The notes beneath the pieces are model-generated. The model was not told the DNA's origin. It did not search any database and saw only the letters and a list, made by a program, of their open reading frames with translations. A program made the translations under genes and the position numbers. From positions 1,261,001 to 1,325,000 of the forward strand of contig JAQNBH010000019.1 in NCBI GenBank assembly GCA_028752905.1: a stretch of 64,000 nt of DNA, in the 5' to 3' direction. Source of the DNA: Cladorhizidae sp. MBARI D1340-BT2. Taxonomy: Eukaryota; Porifera; Demospongiae; Poecilosclerida; Cladorhizidae. Within the stretch, counting starts at the first letter, position 1, and the number at the start of each line of letters is the position of its first letter. Shown here piece by piece: positions 36,901 to 51,957 of the stretch.

Positions 36901-39197
36901 TCTGGGACTTTGGTCTTGTTAATTAGGGCAGTTATGAATTGTACTCTTACTTGATGCTAAACATGTTAGCTTCGTAGATTATCCACACTTCACTGAATAG
37001 ACTTGATGTATAGCTATTAAGATAGGACTCTCTAAGTGCTCTCTCTTGATACCAAACATCCATATATTCTGCACACTTCACTGTAATGGACTTGCAAGAT
37101 AGGTATCTCTCAGTGTTCTCTATCTTGAGCTAAACATGTTAGCTTCATAGATTCTCCACACTTCACTGAATAGACTTGATATATAGCTCTAAAGGTAGGC
37201 CTCTCTCTGTTCTCTCTCTTGATACCAAACATCCGTATATTCTGCATACATAGAATCACAAGATAGGTTTCTCTATGTGTTCTCTATCTTGATGCTAAAC
37301 AGGTTAGCTTCATAGATTCTCCACACTTTACTGTATAAACTTGATATATAGCTATTAAGATAGGTCTCTCCCTGTGCTCTCTGTTGATATCAAACATCCA
37401 TAATATTCTGCACACTTCACTGTAATGGACTTGATATGATTCGAATGATAGGTTTCATTATGTGTTCTCTATCTTGATATTTGCCCTAATTTAGTCTATA
37501 TATATGTTTCTCATTTTCCCCCCAAAAATCTTGTTATTTTGCCGTAAAGCTCATAACTTTTCTACACTCTACCCCAAAAAGATAATTTTTATATCACGGG
37601 ATAGCCCTTCTAATTATCTGTCTTTTGTACGTGCCAAAATTTTGAGTACTCTAAGTATTAGCAAGTTATGGTGATTTGAAGTGGTAAGGTTTGCGATCTT
37701 TCCTGGCGTTTTCCAGTTGCCAAAGCGGTGGCCTGCCAGTGAAAAACCACTACATTTATTGATAATCTGTTGACATGTTGCAGATAAGGGCCTTCTCTAT
37801 CAGTTGACAAAATCTGGGACTTTGGTCTTGTTAATTAGGGCAGTTATGAATTGTACTCTTACTTGATGCTAAACATGTTAGCTTCGTAGATTATCCACAC
37901 TTCACTGAATAGACTTGATGTATAGCTATTAAGATAGGACTCTCTAAGTGCTCTCTCTTGATACCAAACATCCATATATTCTGCACACTTCACTGTAATG
38001 GACATGCAAGATAGGTATCTCTCAGTGTTCTCTATCTTGAGCTAAACATGTTAGCTTCATAGATTCTCCACACTTCACTGAATAGACTTGATATATAGCT
38101 CTAAAGGTAGGCCTCTCTCTGTTCTCTCTCTTGATACCAAACATCCGTATATTCTGCATACATAGAATCACAAGATAGGTTTCTCTATGTGTTCTCTATC
38201 TTGATGCTAAACAGGTTAGCTTCATAGATTCTCCACACTTCACTGTATAAACTTGATATATAGCTATTAAGATAGGTCTCTCCCTGTGCTCTCTGTTGAT
38301 ATCAAACATCCATAATATTCTGCACACTTCACTGTAATGGACTTGATATGATTCGAATGATAGGTTTCATTATGTGTTCTCTATCTTGATATTTGCCCTA
38401 ATTTGGTCTATATGTTTCTCATTTTCCCCCCAAAAATCTTGTTATTTTGCCGTAAAGCTCATAACTTTTCTACACTCTACCCCAAAAAGATAATTTTTAT
38501 ATCACCGGATAGCCCTTCTAATTATCTGTCTTTTGTACGTGCCAAAATTTTGAGTACTCTAAGTATTAGCAAGTTATGGTGATTTGAAGTGGTAAGGTTT
38601 GCGATCTTTCCTGGCGTTTTCCAGTTGCCAAAGCGGTGGCCTGCCAGTGAAAAACCACTACATTTATTGATAATCTGTTGACATGTTGCAGATAAGGGCC
38701 TTCTCTATCAGTTGACAAAATCTGGGACTTTGGTCTTGTTAATTAGGGCAGTTATGAATTGTACTCTTACTTGATGCTAAACATGTTAGCTTCGTAGATT
38801 ATCCACACTTCACTGAATAGACTTGATGTATAGCTATTAAGATAGGACTCTCTAAGTGCTCTCTCTTGATACCAAACATCCATATATTCTGCACACTTCA
38901 CTGTAATGGACTTGCAAGATAGGTATCTCTCAGTGTTCTCTATCTTGAGCTAAACATGTTAGCTTCATAGATTCTCCACACTTCACTGAATAGACTTGAT
39001 ATATAGCTCTAAAGGTAGGCCTCTCTCTGTTCTCTCTCTTGATACCAAACATCCGTATATTCTGCATACATAGAATCACAAGATAGGTTTCTCTATGTGT
39101 TCTCTATCTTGATGCTAAACAGGTTAGCTTCATAGATTCTCCACACTTCACTGTATAAACTTGATATATAGCTATTAAGATAGGTCTCTCCCTGTGC
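30994..39197 (+). repeat. 9-unit higher-order repeat, copy B (units 35-43)
   Basis: 8,204 bp with the same nine-unit marker order as copy A: unit 35 (30994, IVg, CTGCATAC, CTTTACCCC, GGCCTCCCTC, TATAGTTATT), 36 IVc, 37 IVg (CTGTGACTT, TATAGTTATT), 38 IVc, 39 IVg (CTATACTCT), 40 IVc, 41 IVc, 42 IVg (GGACATGC at 38,004), 43 (38290, III). I found no difference from copy C at any variable site that I tracked. Confidence 0.92.
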
Positions 39198-42100
39198 TCT
39201 CTGTTGATATCAAACATCCATAATATTCTGCATACTTCACTGTAATGGACTTGATATGATTCGAATGATAGGTTTCATTATGTGTTCTCTATCTTGATAT
39301 TTGCCCTAATTTAGTCTATATATATGTTTCTCATTTTCCCCCCAAAAATCTTGTTATTTTGCCGTAAAGCTCATAACTTTTCTACACTTTACCCCAAAAA
39401 GATAATTTTTATATCACGGGATAGCCCTTCTAATTATCTGTCTTTTGTACGTGCCAAAATTTTGAGTACTCTAAGTATTAGCAAGTTATGGTGATTTGAA
39501 GTGGTAAGGTTTGCGATCTTTCCTGGCGTTTTCCAGTTGCCAAAGCGGTGGCCTGCCAGTGAAAAACCACTACATTTATTGATAATCTGTTGACATGTTG
39601 CAGATAAGGGCCTTCTCTATCAGTTGACAAAATCTGGGACTTTGGTCTTGTTAATTAGGGCAGTTATGAATTGTACTCTTACTTGATGCTAAACATGTTA
39701 GCTTCGTAGATTATCCACACTTCACTGAATAGACTTGATGTATAGCTATTAAGATAGGACTCTCTAAGTGCTCTCTCTTGATACCAAACATCCATATATT
39801 CTGCACACTTCACTGTAATGGACTTGCAAGATAGGTATCTCTCAGTGTTCTCTATCTTGAGCTAAACATGTTAGCTTCATAGATTCTCCACACTTCACTG
39901 AATAGACTTGATATATAGCTCTAAAGGTAGGCCTCCCTCTGTTCTCTCTCTTGATACCAAACATCCGTATATTCTGCATACATAGAATCACAAGATAGGT
40001 TTCTCTATGTGTTCTCTATCTTGATGCTAAACAGGTTAGCTTCATAGATTCTCCACACTTTACTGTATAAACTTGATATATAGTTATTAAGATAGGTCTC
40101 TCCCTGTGCTCTCTGTTGATATCAAACATCCATAATATTCTGCACACTTCACTGTAATGGACTTGATATGATTCGAATGATAGGTTTCATTATGTGTTCT
40201 CTATCTTGATATTTGCCCTAATTTAGTCTATATATATGTTTCTCATTTTCCCCCCAAAAATCTTGTTATTTTGCCGTAAAGCTCATAACTTTTCTACACT
40301 CTACCCCAAAAAGATAATTTTTATATCACCGGATAGCCCTTCTAATTATCTGTCTTTTGTACGTGCCAAAATTTTGAGTACTCTAAGTATTAGCAAGTTA
40401 TGGTGATTTGAAGTGGTAAGGTTTGCGATCTTTCCTGGCGTTTTCCAGTTGCCAAAGCGGTGGCCTGCCAGTGAAAAACCACTACATTTATTGATAATCT
40501 GTTGACATGTTGCAGATAAGGGCCTTCTCTATCAGTTGACAAAATCTGGGACTTTGGTCTTGTTAATTAGGGCAGTTATGAATTGTACTCTTACTTGATG
40601 CTAAACATGTTAGCTTCGTAGATTATCCACACTTCACTGAATAGACTTGATGTATAGCTATTAAGATAGGACTCTCTAAGTGCTCTCTCTTGATACCAAA
40701 CATCCATATATTCTGCACACTTCACTGTAATGGACTTGCAAGATAGGTATCTCTCAGTGTTCTCTATCTTGAGCTAAACATGTTAGCTTCATAGATTCTC
40801 CACACTTCACTGAATAGACTTGATATATAGCTCTAAAGGTAGGCCTCTCTCTGTTCTCTCTCTTGATACCAAACATCCGTATATTCTGCATACATAGAAT
40901 CACAAGATAGGTTTCTCTATGTGTTCTCTATCTTGATGCTAAACAGGTTAGCTTCATAGATTCTCCACACTTCACTGTATAAACTTGATATATAGCTATT
41001 AAGATAGGTCTCTCCCTGTGCTCTCTGTTGATATCAAACATCCATAATATTCTGCACACTTCACTGTAATGGACTTGATATGATTCGAATGATAGGTTTC
41101 ATTATGTGTTCTCTATCTTGATATTTGCCCTAATTTAGTCTATATATATGTTTCTCATTTTCCCCCCAAAAATCTTGTTATTTTGCCGTAAAGCTCATAA
41201 CTTTTCTACACTCTACCCCAAAAAGATAATTTTTATATCACGGGATAGCCCTTCTAATTATCTGTCTTTTGTACGTGCCAAAATTTTGAGTACTCTAAGT
41301 ATTAGCAAGTTATGGTGATTTGAAGTGGTAAGGTTTGCGATCTTTCCTGGCGTTTTCCAGTTGCCAAAGCGGTGGCCTGCCAGTGAAAAACCACTACATT
41401 TATTGATAATCTGTTGACATGTTGCAGATAAGGGCCTTCTCTATCAGTTGACAAAATCTGTGACTTTGGTCTTGTTAATTAGGGCAGTTATGAATTGTAC
41501 TCTTACTTGATGCTAAACATGTTAGCTTCGTAGATTATCCACACTTCACTGAATAGACTTGATGTATAGCTATTAAGATAGGACTCTCTAAGTGCTCTCT
41601 CTTGATACCAAACATCCATATATTCTGCACACTTCACTGTAATGGACTTGCAAGATAGGTATCTCTCAGTGTTCTCTATCTTGAGCTAAACATGTTAGCT
41701 TCATAGATTCTCCACACTTCACTGAATAGACTTGATATATAGCTCTAAAGGTAGGCCTCTCTCTGTTCTCTCTCTTGATACCAAACATCCGTATATTCTG
41801 CATACATAGAATCACAAGATAGGTTTCTCTATGTGTTCTCTATCTTGATGCTAAACAGGTTAGCTTCATAGATTCTCCACACTTTACTGTATAAACTTGA
41901 TATATAGTTATTAAGATAGGTCTCTCCCTGTGCTCTCTGTTGATATCAAACATCCATAATATTCTGCACACTTCACTGTAATGGACTTGATATGATTCGA
42001 ATGATAGGTTTCATTATGTGTTCTCTATCTTGATATTTGCCCTAATTTAGTCTATATATATGTTTCTCATTTTCCCCCCAAAAATCTTGTTATTTTGCCG

Positions 42101-45100
42101 TAAAGCTCATAACTTTTCTACACTCTACCCCAAAAAGATAATTTTTATATCACCGGATAGCCCTTCTAATTATCTGTCTTTTGTACGTGCCAAAATTTTG
42201 AGTACTCTAAGTATTAGCAAGTTATGGTGATTTGAAGTGGTAAGGTTTGCGATCTTTCCTGGCGTTTTCCAGTTGCCAAAGCGGTGGCCTGCCAGTGAAA
42301 AACCACTACATTTATTGATAATCTGTTGACATGTTGCAGATAAGGGCCTTCTCTATCAGTTGACAAAATCTGGGACTTTGGTCTTGTTAATTAGGGCAGT
42401 TATGAATTGTACTCTTACTTGATGCTAAACATGTTAGCTTCGTAGATTATCCACACTTCACTGAATAGACTTGATGTATAGCTATTAAGATAGGACTCTC
42501 TAAGTGCTCTCTCTTGATACCAAACATCCATATATTCTGCACACTTCACTGTAATGGACTTGCAAGATAGGTATCTCTCAGTGTTCTCTATCTTGAGCTA
42601 AACATGTTAGCTTCATAGATTCTCCACACTTCACTGAATAGACTTGATATATAGCTCTAAAGGTAGGCCTCTCTCTGTTCTCTCTCTTGATACCAAACAT
42701 CCGTATATTCTGCATACATAGAATCACAAGATAGGTTTCTCTATGTGTTCTCTATCTTGATGCTAAACAGGTTAGCTTCATAGATTCTCCACACTTCACT
42801 GTATAAACTTGATATATAGCTATTAAGATAGGTCTCTCCCTGTGCTCTCTGTTGATATCAAACATCCATAATATTCTGCACACTTCACTGTAATGGACTT
42901 GATATGATTCGAATGATAGGTTTCATTATGTGTTCTCTATCTTGATATTTGCCCTAATTTAGTCTATATATATGTTTCTCATTTTCCCCCCAAAAATCTT
43001 GTTATTTTGCCGTAAAGCTCATAACTTTTCTATACTCTACCCCAAAAAGATAATTTTTATATCACGGGATAGCCCTTCTAATTATCTGTCTTTTGTACGT
43101 GCCAAAATTTTGAGTACTCTAAGTATTAGCAAGTTATGGTGATTTGAAGTGGTAAGGTTTGCGATCTTTCCTGGCGTTTTCCAGTTGCCAAAGCGGTGGC
43201 CTGCCAGTGAAAAACCACTACATTTATTGATAATCTGTTGACATGTTGCAGATAAGGGCCTTCTCTATCAGTTGACAAAATCTGGGACTTTGGTCTTGTT
43301 AATTAGGGCAGTTATGAATTGTACTCTTACTTGATGCTAAACATGTTAGCTTCGTAGATTATCCACACTTCACTGAATAGACTTGATGTATAGCTATTAA
43401 GATAGGACTCTCTAAGTGCTCTCTCTTGATACCAAACATCCATATATTCTGCACACTTCACTGTAATGGACTTGCAAGATAGGTATCTCTCAGTGTTCTC
43501 TATCTTGAGCTAAACATGTTAGCTTCATAGATTCTCCACACTTCACTGAATAGACTTGATATATAGCTCTAAAGGTAGGCCTCTCTCTGTTCTCTCTCTT
43601 GATACCAAACATCCGTATATTCTGCATACATAGAATCACAAGATAGGTTTCTCTATGTGTTCTCTATCTTGATGCTAAACAGGTTAGCTTCATAGATTCT
43701 CCACACTTTACTGTATAAACTTGATATATAGCTATTAAGATAGGTCTCTCCCTGTGCTCTCTGTTGATATCAAACATCCATAATATTCTGCACACTTCAC
43801 TGTAATGGACTTGATATGATTCGAATGATAGGTTTCATTATGTGTTCTCTATCTTGATATTTGCCCTAATTTAGTCTATATATATGTTTCTCATTTTCCC
43901 CCCAAAAATCTTGTTATTTTGCCGTAAAGCTCATAACTTTTCTACACTCTACCCCAAAAAGATAATTTTTATATCACCGGATAGCCCTTCTAATTATCTG
44001 TCTTTTGTACGTGCCAAAATTTTGAGTACTCTAAGTATTAGCAAGTTATGGTGATTTGAAGTGGTAAGGTTTGCGATCTTTCCTGGCGTTTTCCAGTTGC
44101 CAAAGCGGTGGCCTGCCAGTGAAAAACCACTACATTTATTGATAATCTGTTGACATGTTGCAGATAAGGGCCTTCTCTATCAGTTGACAAAATCTGGGAC
44201 TTTGGTCTTGTTAATTAGGGCAGTTATGAATTGTACTCTTACTTGATGCTAAACATGTTAGCTTCGTAGATTATCCACACTTCACTGAATAGACTTGATG
44301 TATAGCTATTAAGATAGGACTCTCTAAGTGCTCTCTCTTGATACCAAACATCCATATATTCTGCACACTTCACTGTAATGGACTTGCAAGATAGGTATCT
44401 CTCAGTGTTCTCTATCTTGAGCTAAACATGTTAGCTTCATAGATTCTCCACACTTCACTGAATAGACTTGATATATAGCTCTAAAGGTAGGCCTCTCTCT
44501 GTTCTCTCTCTTGATACCAAACATCCGTATATTCTGCATACATAGAATCACAAGATAGGTTTCTCTATGTGTTCTCTATCTTGATGCTAAACAGGTTAGC
44601 TTCATAGATTCTCCACACTTTACTGTATAAACTTGATATATAGCTATTAAGATAGGTCTCTCCCTGTGCTCTCTGTTGATATCAAACATCCATAATATTC
44701 TGCACACTTCACTGTAATGGACTTGATATGATTCGAATGATAGGTTTCATTATGTGTTCTCTATCTTGATATTTGCCCTAATTTAGTCTATATATATGTT
44801 TCTCATTTTCCCCCCAAAAATCTTGTTATTTTGCCGTAAAGCTCATAACTTTTCTACACTCTACCCCAAAAAGATAATTTTTATATCACCGGATAGCCCT
44901 TCTAATTATCTGTCTTTTGTACGTGCCAAAATTTTGAGTACTCTAAGTATTAGCAAGTTATGGTGATTTGAAGTGGTAAGGTTTGCGATCTTTCCTGGCG
45001 TTTTCCAGTTGCCAAAGCGGTGGCCTGCCAGTGAAAAACCACTACATTTATTGATAATCTGTTGACATGTTGCAGATAAGGGCCTTCTCTATCAGTTGAC

Positions 45101-47401
45101 AAAATCTGGGACTTTGGTCTTGTTAATTAGGGCAGTTATGAATTGTACTCTTACTTGATGCTAAACATGTTAGCTTCGTAGATTATCCACACTTCACTGA
45201 ATAGACTTGATGTATAGCTATTAAGATAGGACTCTCTAAGTGCTCTCTCTTGATACCAAACATCCATATATTCTGCACACTTCACTGTAATGGACTTGCA
45301 AGATAGGTATCTCTCAGTGTTCTCTATCTTGAGCTAAACATGTTAGCTTCATAGATTCTCCACACTTCACTGAATAGACTTGATATATAGCTCTAAAGGT
45401 AGGCCTCTCTCTGTTCTCTCTCTTGATACCAAACATCCGTATATTCTGCATACATAGAATCACAAGATAGGTTTCTCTATGTGTTCTCTATCTTGATGCT
45501 AAACAGGTTAGCTTCATAGATTCTCCACACTTTACTGTATAAACTTGATATATAGCTATTAAGATAGGTCTCTCCCTGTGCTCTCTGTTGATATCAAACA
45601 TCCATAATATTCTGCACACTTCACTGTAATGGACTTGATATGATTCGAATGATAGGTTTCATTATGTGTTCTCTATCTTGATATTTGCCCTAATTTAGTC
45701 TATATATATGTTTCTCATTTTCCCCCCAAAAATCTTGTTATTTTGCCGTAAAGCTCATAACTTTTCTACACTCTACCCCAAAAAGATAATTTTTATATCA
45801 CGGGATAGCCCTTCTAATTATCTGTCTTTTGTACGTGCCAAAATTTTGAGTACTCTAAGTATTAGCAAGTTATGGTGATTTGAAGTGGTAAGGTTTGCGA
45901 TCTTTCCTGGCGTTTTCCAGTTGCCAAAGCGGTGGCCTGCCAGTGAAAAACCACTACATTTATTGATAATCTGTTGACATGTTGCAGATAAGGGCCTTCT
46001 CTATCAGTTGACAAAATCTGGGACTTTGGTCTTGTTAATTAGGGCAGTTATGAATTGTACTCTTACTTGATGCTAAACATGTTAGCTTCGTAGATTATCC
46101 ACACTTCACTGAATAGACTTGATGTATAGCTATTAAGATAGGACTCTCTAAGTGCTCTCTCTTGATACCAAACATCCATATATTCTGCACACTTCACTGT
46201 AATGGACATGCAAGATAGGTATCTCTCAGTGTTCTCTATCTTGAGCTAAACATGTTAGCTTCATAGATTCTCCACACTTCACTGAATAGACTTGATATAT
46301 AGCTCTAAAGGTAGGCCTCTCTCTGTTCTCTCTCTTGATACCAAACATCCGTATATTCTGCATACATAGAATCACAAGATAGGTTTCTCTATGTGTTCTC
46401 TATCTTGATGCTAAACAGGTTAGCTTCATAGATTCTCCACACTTCACTGTATAAACTTGATATATAGCTATTAAGATAGGTCTCTCCCTGTGCTCTCTGT
46501 TGATATCAAACATCCATAATATTCTGCACACTTCACTGTAATGGACTTGATATGATTCGAATGATAGGTTTCATTATGTGTTCTCTATCTTGATATTTGC
46601 CCTAATTTGGTCTATATGTTTCTCATTTTCCCCCCAAAAATCTTGTTATTTTGCCGTAAAGCTCATAACTTTTCTACACTCTACCCCAAAAAGATAATTT
46701 TTATATCACCGGATAGCCCTTCTAATTATCTGTCTTTTGTACGTGCCAAAATTTTGAGTACTCTAAGTATTAGCAAGTTATGGTGATTTGAAGTGGTAAG
46801 GTTTGCGATCTTTCCTGGCGTTTTCCAGTTGCCAAAGCGGTGGCCTGCCAGTGAAAAACCACTACATTTATTGATAATCTGTTGACATGTTGCAGATAAG
46901 GGCCTTCTCTATCAGTTGACAAAATCTGGGACTTTGGTCTTGTTAATTAGGGCAGTTATGAATTGTACTCTTACTTGATGCTAAACATGTTAGCTTCGTA
47001 GATTATCCACACTTCACTGAATAGACTTGATGTATAGCTATTAAGATAGGACTCTCTAAGTGCTCTCTCTTGATACCAAACATCCATATATTCTGCACAC
47101 TTCACTGTAATGGACTTGCAAGATAGGTATCTCTCAGTGTTCTCTATCTTGAGCTAAACATGTTAGCTTCATAGATTCTCCACACTTCACTGAATAGACT
47201 TGATATATAGCTCTAAAGGTAGGCCTCTCTCTGTTCTCTCTCTTGATACCAAACATCCGTATATTCTGCATACATAGAATCACAAGATAGGTTTCTCTAT
47301 GTGTTCTCTATCTTGATGCTAAACAGGTTAGCTTCATAGATTCTCCACACTTCACTGTATAAACTTGATATATAGCTATTAAGATAGGTCTCTCCCTGTG
47401 C
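39198..47401 (+). repeat. 9-unit higher-order repeat, copy C (units 44-52)
   Basis: 8,204 bp, units 44 (39198) to 52 (46494), repeating copy B marker by marker, with GGACATGC at 46,208 exactly 8,204 bp after the copy B site. The next unit (53) has CTGCACAC and CTCTACCCC instead of the expected CTGCATAC and CTTTACCCC, so the regular series ends at 47,401. Confidence 0.92.
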
Positions 47402-50400
47402 TCTCTGTTGATATCAAACATCCATAATATTCTGCACACTTCACTGTAATGGACTTGATATGATTCGAATGATAGGTTTCATTATGTGTTCTCTATCTTG
47501 ATATTTGCCCTAATTTAGTCTATATATATGTTTCTCATTTTCCCCCCAAAAATCTTGTTATTTTGCCGTAAAGCTCATAACTTTTCTACACTCTACCCCA
47601 AAAAGATAATTTTTATATCACGGGATAGCCCTTCTAATTATCTGTCTTTTGTACGTGCCAAAATTTTGAGTACTCTAAGTATTAGCAAGTTATGGTGATT
47701 TGAAGTGGTAAGGTTTGCGATCTTTCCTGGCGTTTTCCAGTTGCCAAAGCGGTGGCCTGCCAGTGAAAAACCACTACATTTATTGATAATCTGTTGACAT
47801 GTTGCAGATAAGGGCCTTCTCTATCAGTTGACAAAATCTGGGACTTTGGTCTTGTTAATTAGGGCAGTTATGAATTGTACTCTTACTTGATGCTAAACAT
47901 GTTAGCTTCGTAGATTATCCACACTTCACTGAATAGACTTGATGTATAGCTATTAAGATAGGACTCTCTAAGTGCTCTCTCTTGATACCAAACATCCATA
48001 TATTCTGCACACTTCACTGTAATGGACTTGCAAGATAGGTATCTCTCAGTGTTCTCTATCTTGAGCTAAACATGTTAGCTTCATAGATTCTCCACACTTC
48101 ACTGAATAGACTTGATATATAGCTCTAAAGGTAGGCCTCTCTCTGTTCTCTCTCTTGATACCAAACATCCGTATATTCTGCATACATAGAATCACAAGAT
48201 AGGTTTCTCTATGTGTTCTCTATCTTGATGCTAAACAGGTTAGCTTCATAGATTCTCCACACTTCACTGTATAAACTTGATATATAGCTATTAAGATAGG
48301 TCTCTCCCTGTGCTCTCTGTTGATATCAAACATCCATAATATTCTGCATACTTCACTGTAATGGACTTGATATGATTCGAATGATAGGTTTCATTATGTG
48401 TTCTCTATCTTGATATTTGCCCTAATTTAGTCTATATATATGTTTCTCATTTCCCCCCCAAAAATCTTGTTATTTTGCCGTAAAGCTCATAACTTTTCTA
48501 CACTCTACCCCAAAAAGATAATTTTTATATCACCGGATAGCCCTTCTAATTATCTGTCTTTTGTACGTGCCAAAATTTTGAGTACTCTAAGTATTAGCAA
48601 GTTATGGTGATTTGAAGTGGTAAGGTTTGCGATCTTTCCTGGCGTTTTCCAGTTGCCAAAGCGGTGGCCTGCCAGTGAAAAACCACTACATTTATTGATA
48701 ATCTGTTGACATGTTGCAGATAAGGGCCTTCTCTATCAGTTGACAAAATCTGGGACTTTGGTCTTGTTAATTAGGGCAGTTATGAATTGTACTCTTACTT
48801 GATGCTAAACATGTTAGCTTCGTAGATTATCCACACTTCACTGAATAGACTTGATGTATAGCTATTAAGATAGGACTCTCTAAGTGCTCTCTCTTGATAC
48901 CAAACATCCATATATTCTGCACACTTCACTGTAATGGACTTGCAAGATAGGTATCTCTCAGTGTTCTCTATCTTGAGCTAAACATGTTAGCTTCATAGAT
49001 TCTCCACACTTCACTGAATAGACTTGATATATAGCTCTAAAGGTAGGCCTCTCTCTGTTCTCTCTCTTGATACCAAACATCCGTATATTCTGCATACATA
49101 GAATCACAAGATAGGTTTCTCTATGTGTTCTCTATCTTGATGCTAAACAGGTTAGCTTCATAGATTCTCCACACTTCACTGTATAAACTTGATATATAGC
49201 TATTAAGATAGGTCTCTCCCTGTGCTCTCTGTTGATATCAAACATCCATAATATTCTGCATACTTCACTGTAATGGACTTGATATGATTCGAATGATAGG
49301 TTTCATTATGTGTTCTCTATCTTGATATTTGCCCTAATTTAGTCTATATATATGTTTCTCATTTCCCCCCCAAAAATCTTGTTATTTTGCCGTAAAGCTC
49401 ATAACTTTTCTACACTCTACCCCAAAAAGATAATTTTTATATCACCGGATAGCCCTTCTAATTATCTGTCTTTTGTACGTGCCAAAATTTTGAGTACTCT
49501 AAGTATTAACAAGTTATGGTGATTTGAAGTGGTAAGGTTTGCGATCTTTCCTGGCGTTTTCCAGTTGCCAAAGCGGTGGCCTGCCAGTGAAAAACCACTA
49601 CATTTATTGATAATCTGTTGACATGTTGCAGATAAGGGCCTTCTCTATCAGTTGACAAAATCTGGGACTTTGGTCTTGTTAATTAGGGCAGTTAAGAATT
49701 GTACTCTTACTTGATGCTAAACATGTTAGCTTCGTAGATTATCCACACTTCACTGAATAGACTTGATGTATAGCTATTAAGATAGGACTCTCTAAGTGCT
49801 CTCTCTTGATACCAAACATCCATATATTCTGCACACTTCACTGTAATGGACTTGCAAGATAGGTATCTCTCAGTGTTCTCTATCTTGAGCTAAACATGTT
49901 AGCTTCATAGATTCTCCACACTTCACTGAATAGACTTGATATATAGCTCTAAAGGTAGGCCTCTCTCTGTTCTCTCTCTTGATACCAAACATCCGTATAT
50001 TCTGCATACATAGAATCACAAGATAGGTTTCTCTATGTGTTCTCTATCTTGATGCTAAACAGGTTAGCTTCATAGATTCTCCACACTTTACTGTATAAAC
50101 TTGATATATAGCTATTAAGATAGGTCTCTCCCTGTGCTCTCTGTTGATATCAAACATCCATAATATTCTGCACACTTCACTGTAATGGACTTGATATGAT
50201 TCGAATGATAGGTTTCATTATGTGTTCTCTATCTTGATATTTGCCCTAATTTAGTCTATATATATGTTTCTCATTTTCCCCCCAAAAATCTTGTTATTTT
50301 GCCGTAAAGCTCATAACTTTTCTACACTCTACCCCAAAAAGATAATTTTTATATCACCGGATAGCCCTTCTAATTATCTGTCTTTTGTACGTGCCAAAAT

Positions 50401-51957
50401 TTTGAGTACTCTAAGTATTAGCAAGTTATGGTGATTTGAAGTGGTAAGGTTTGCGATCTTTCCTGGCGTTTTCCAGTTGCCAAAGCGGTGGCCTGCCAGT
50501 GAAAAACCACTACATTTATTGATAATCTGTTGACATGTTGCAGATAAGGGCCTTCTCTATCAGTTGACAAAATCTGGGACTTTGGTCTTGTTAATTAGGG
50601 CAGTTATGAATTGTACTCTTACTTGATGCTAAACATGTTAGCTTCGTAGATTATCCACACTTCACTGAATAGACTTGATGTATAGCTATTAAGATAGGAC
50701 TCTCTAAGTGCTCTCTCTTGATACCAAACATCCATATATTCTGCACACTTCACTGTAATGGACATGCAAGATAGGTATCTCTCAGTGTTCTCTATCTTGA
50801 GCTAAACATGTTAGCTTCATAGATTCTCCACACTTCACTGAATAGACTTGATATATAGCTCTAAAGGTAGGCCTCTCTCTGTTCTCTCTCTTGATACCAA
50901 ACATCCGTATATTCTGCATACATAGAATCACAAGATAGGTTTCTCTATGTGTTCTCTATCTTGATGCTAAACAGGTTAGCTTCATAGATTCTCCACACTT
51001 CACTGTATAAACTTGATATATAGCTATTAAGATAGGTCTCTCCCTGTGCTCTCTGTTGATATCAAACATCCATAATATTCTGCACACTTCACTGTAATGG
51101 ACTTGATATGATTCGAATGATAGGTTTCATTATGTGTTCTCTATCTTGATATTTGCCCTAATTTGGTCTATATGTTTCTCATTTTCCCCCCAAAAATCTT
51201 GTTATTTTGCCGTAAAGCTCATAACTTTTCTACACTCTACCCCAAAAAGATAATTTTTATATCACCGGATAGCCCTTCTAATTATCTGTCTTTTGTACGT
51301 GCCAAAATTTTGAGTACTCTAAGTATTAGCAAGTTATGGTGATTTGAAGTGGTAAGGTTTGCGATCTTTCCTGGCGTTTTCCAGTTGCCAAAGCGGTGGC
51401 CTGCCAGTGAAAAACCACTACATTTATTGATAATCTGTTGACATGTTGCAGATAAGGGCCTTCTCTATCAGTTGACAAAATCTGGGACTTTGGTCTTGTT
51501 AATTAGGGCAGTTATGAATTGTACTCTTACTTGATGCTAAACATGTTAGCTTCGTAGATTATCCACACTTCACTGAATAGACTTGATGTATAGCTATTAA
51601 GATAGGACTCTCTAAGTGCTCTCTCTTGATACCAAACATCCATATATTCTGCACACTTCACTGTAATGGACTTGCAAGATAGGTATCTCTCAGTGTTCTC
51701 TATCTTGAGCTAAACATGTTAGCTTCATAGATTCTCCACACTTCACTGAATAGACTTGATATATAGCTCTAAAGGTAGGCCTCTCTCTGTTCTCTCTCTT
51801 GATACCAAACATCCGTATATTCTGCATACATAGAATCACAAGATAGGTTTCTCTATGTGTTCTCTATCTTGATGCTAAACAGGTTAGCTTCATAGATTCT
51901 CCACACTTCACTGTATAAACTTGATATATAGCTATTAAGATAGGTCTCTCCCTGTGC
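47402..51957 (+). repeat. Five-unit block, units 53-57
   Basis: 4,556 bp: unit 53 (47402, IVg), 54 (48314, IVc, CTGCATAC, T3C7A5), 55 (49226, IVc, CTGCATAC, T3C7A5, private TATTAACAAG and GTTAAGAATTG), 56 (50138, IVc, GGACATGC at 50,764), 57 (51050, III). The closing pair GGACATGC unit then class III unit is the end of the 9-unit repeat, but unit 56 is CACCGG rather than CACGGG. The block looks like a shortened, rearranged relative of the 9-unit repeat. Confidence 0.82.
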
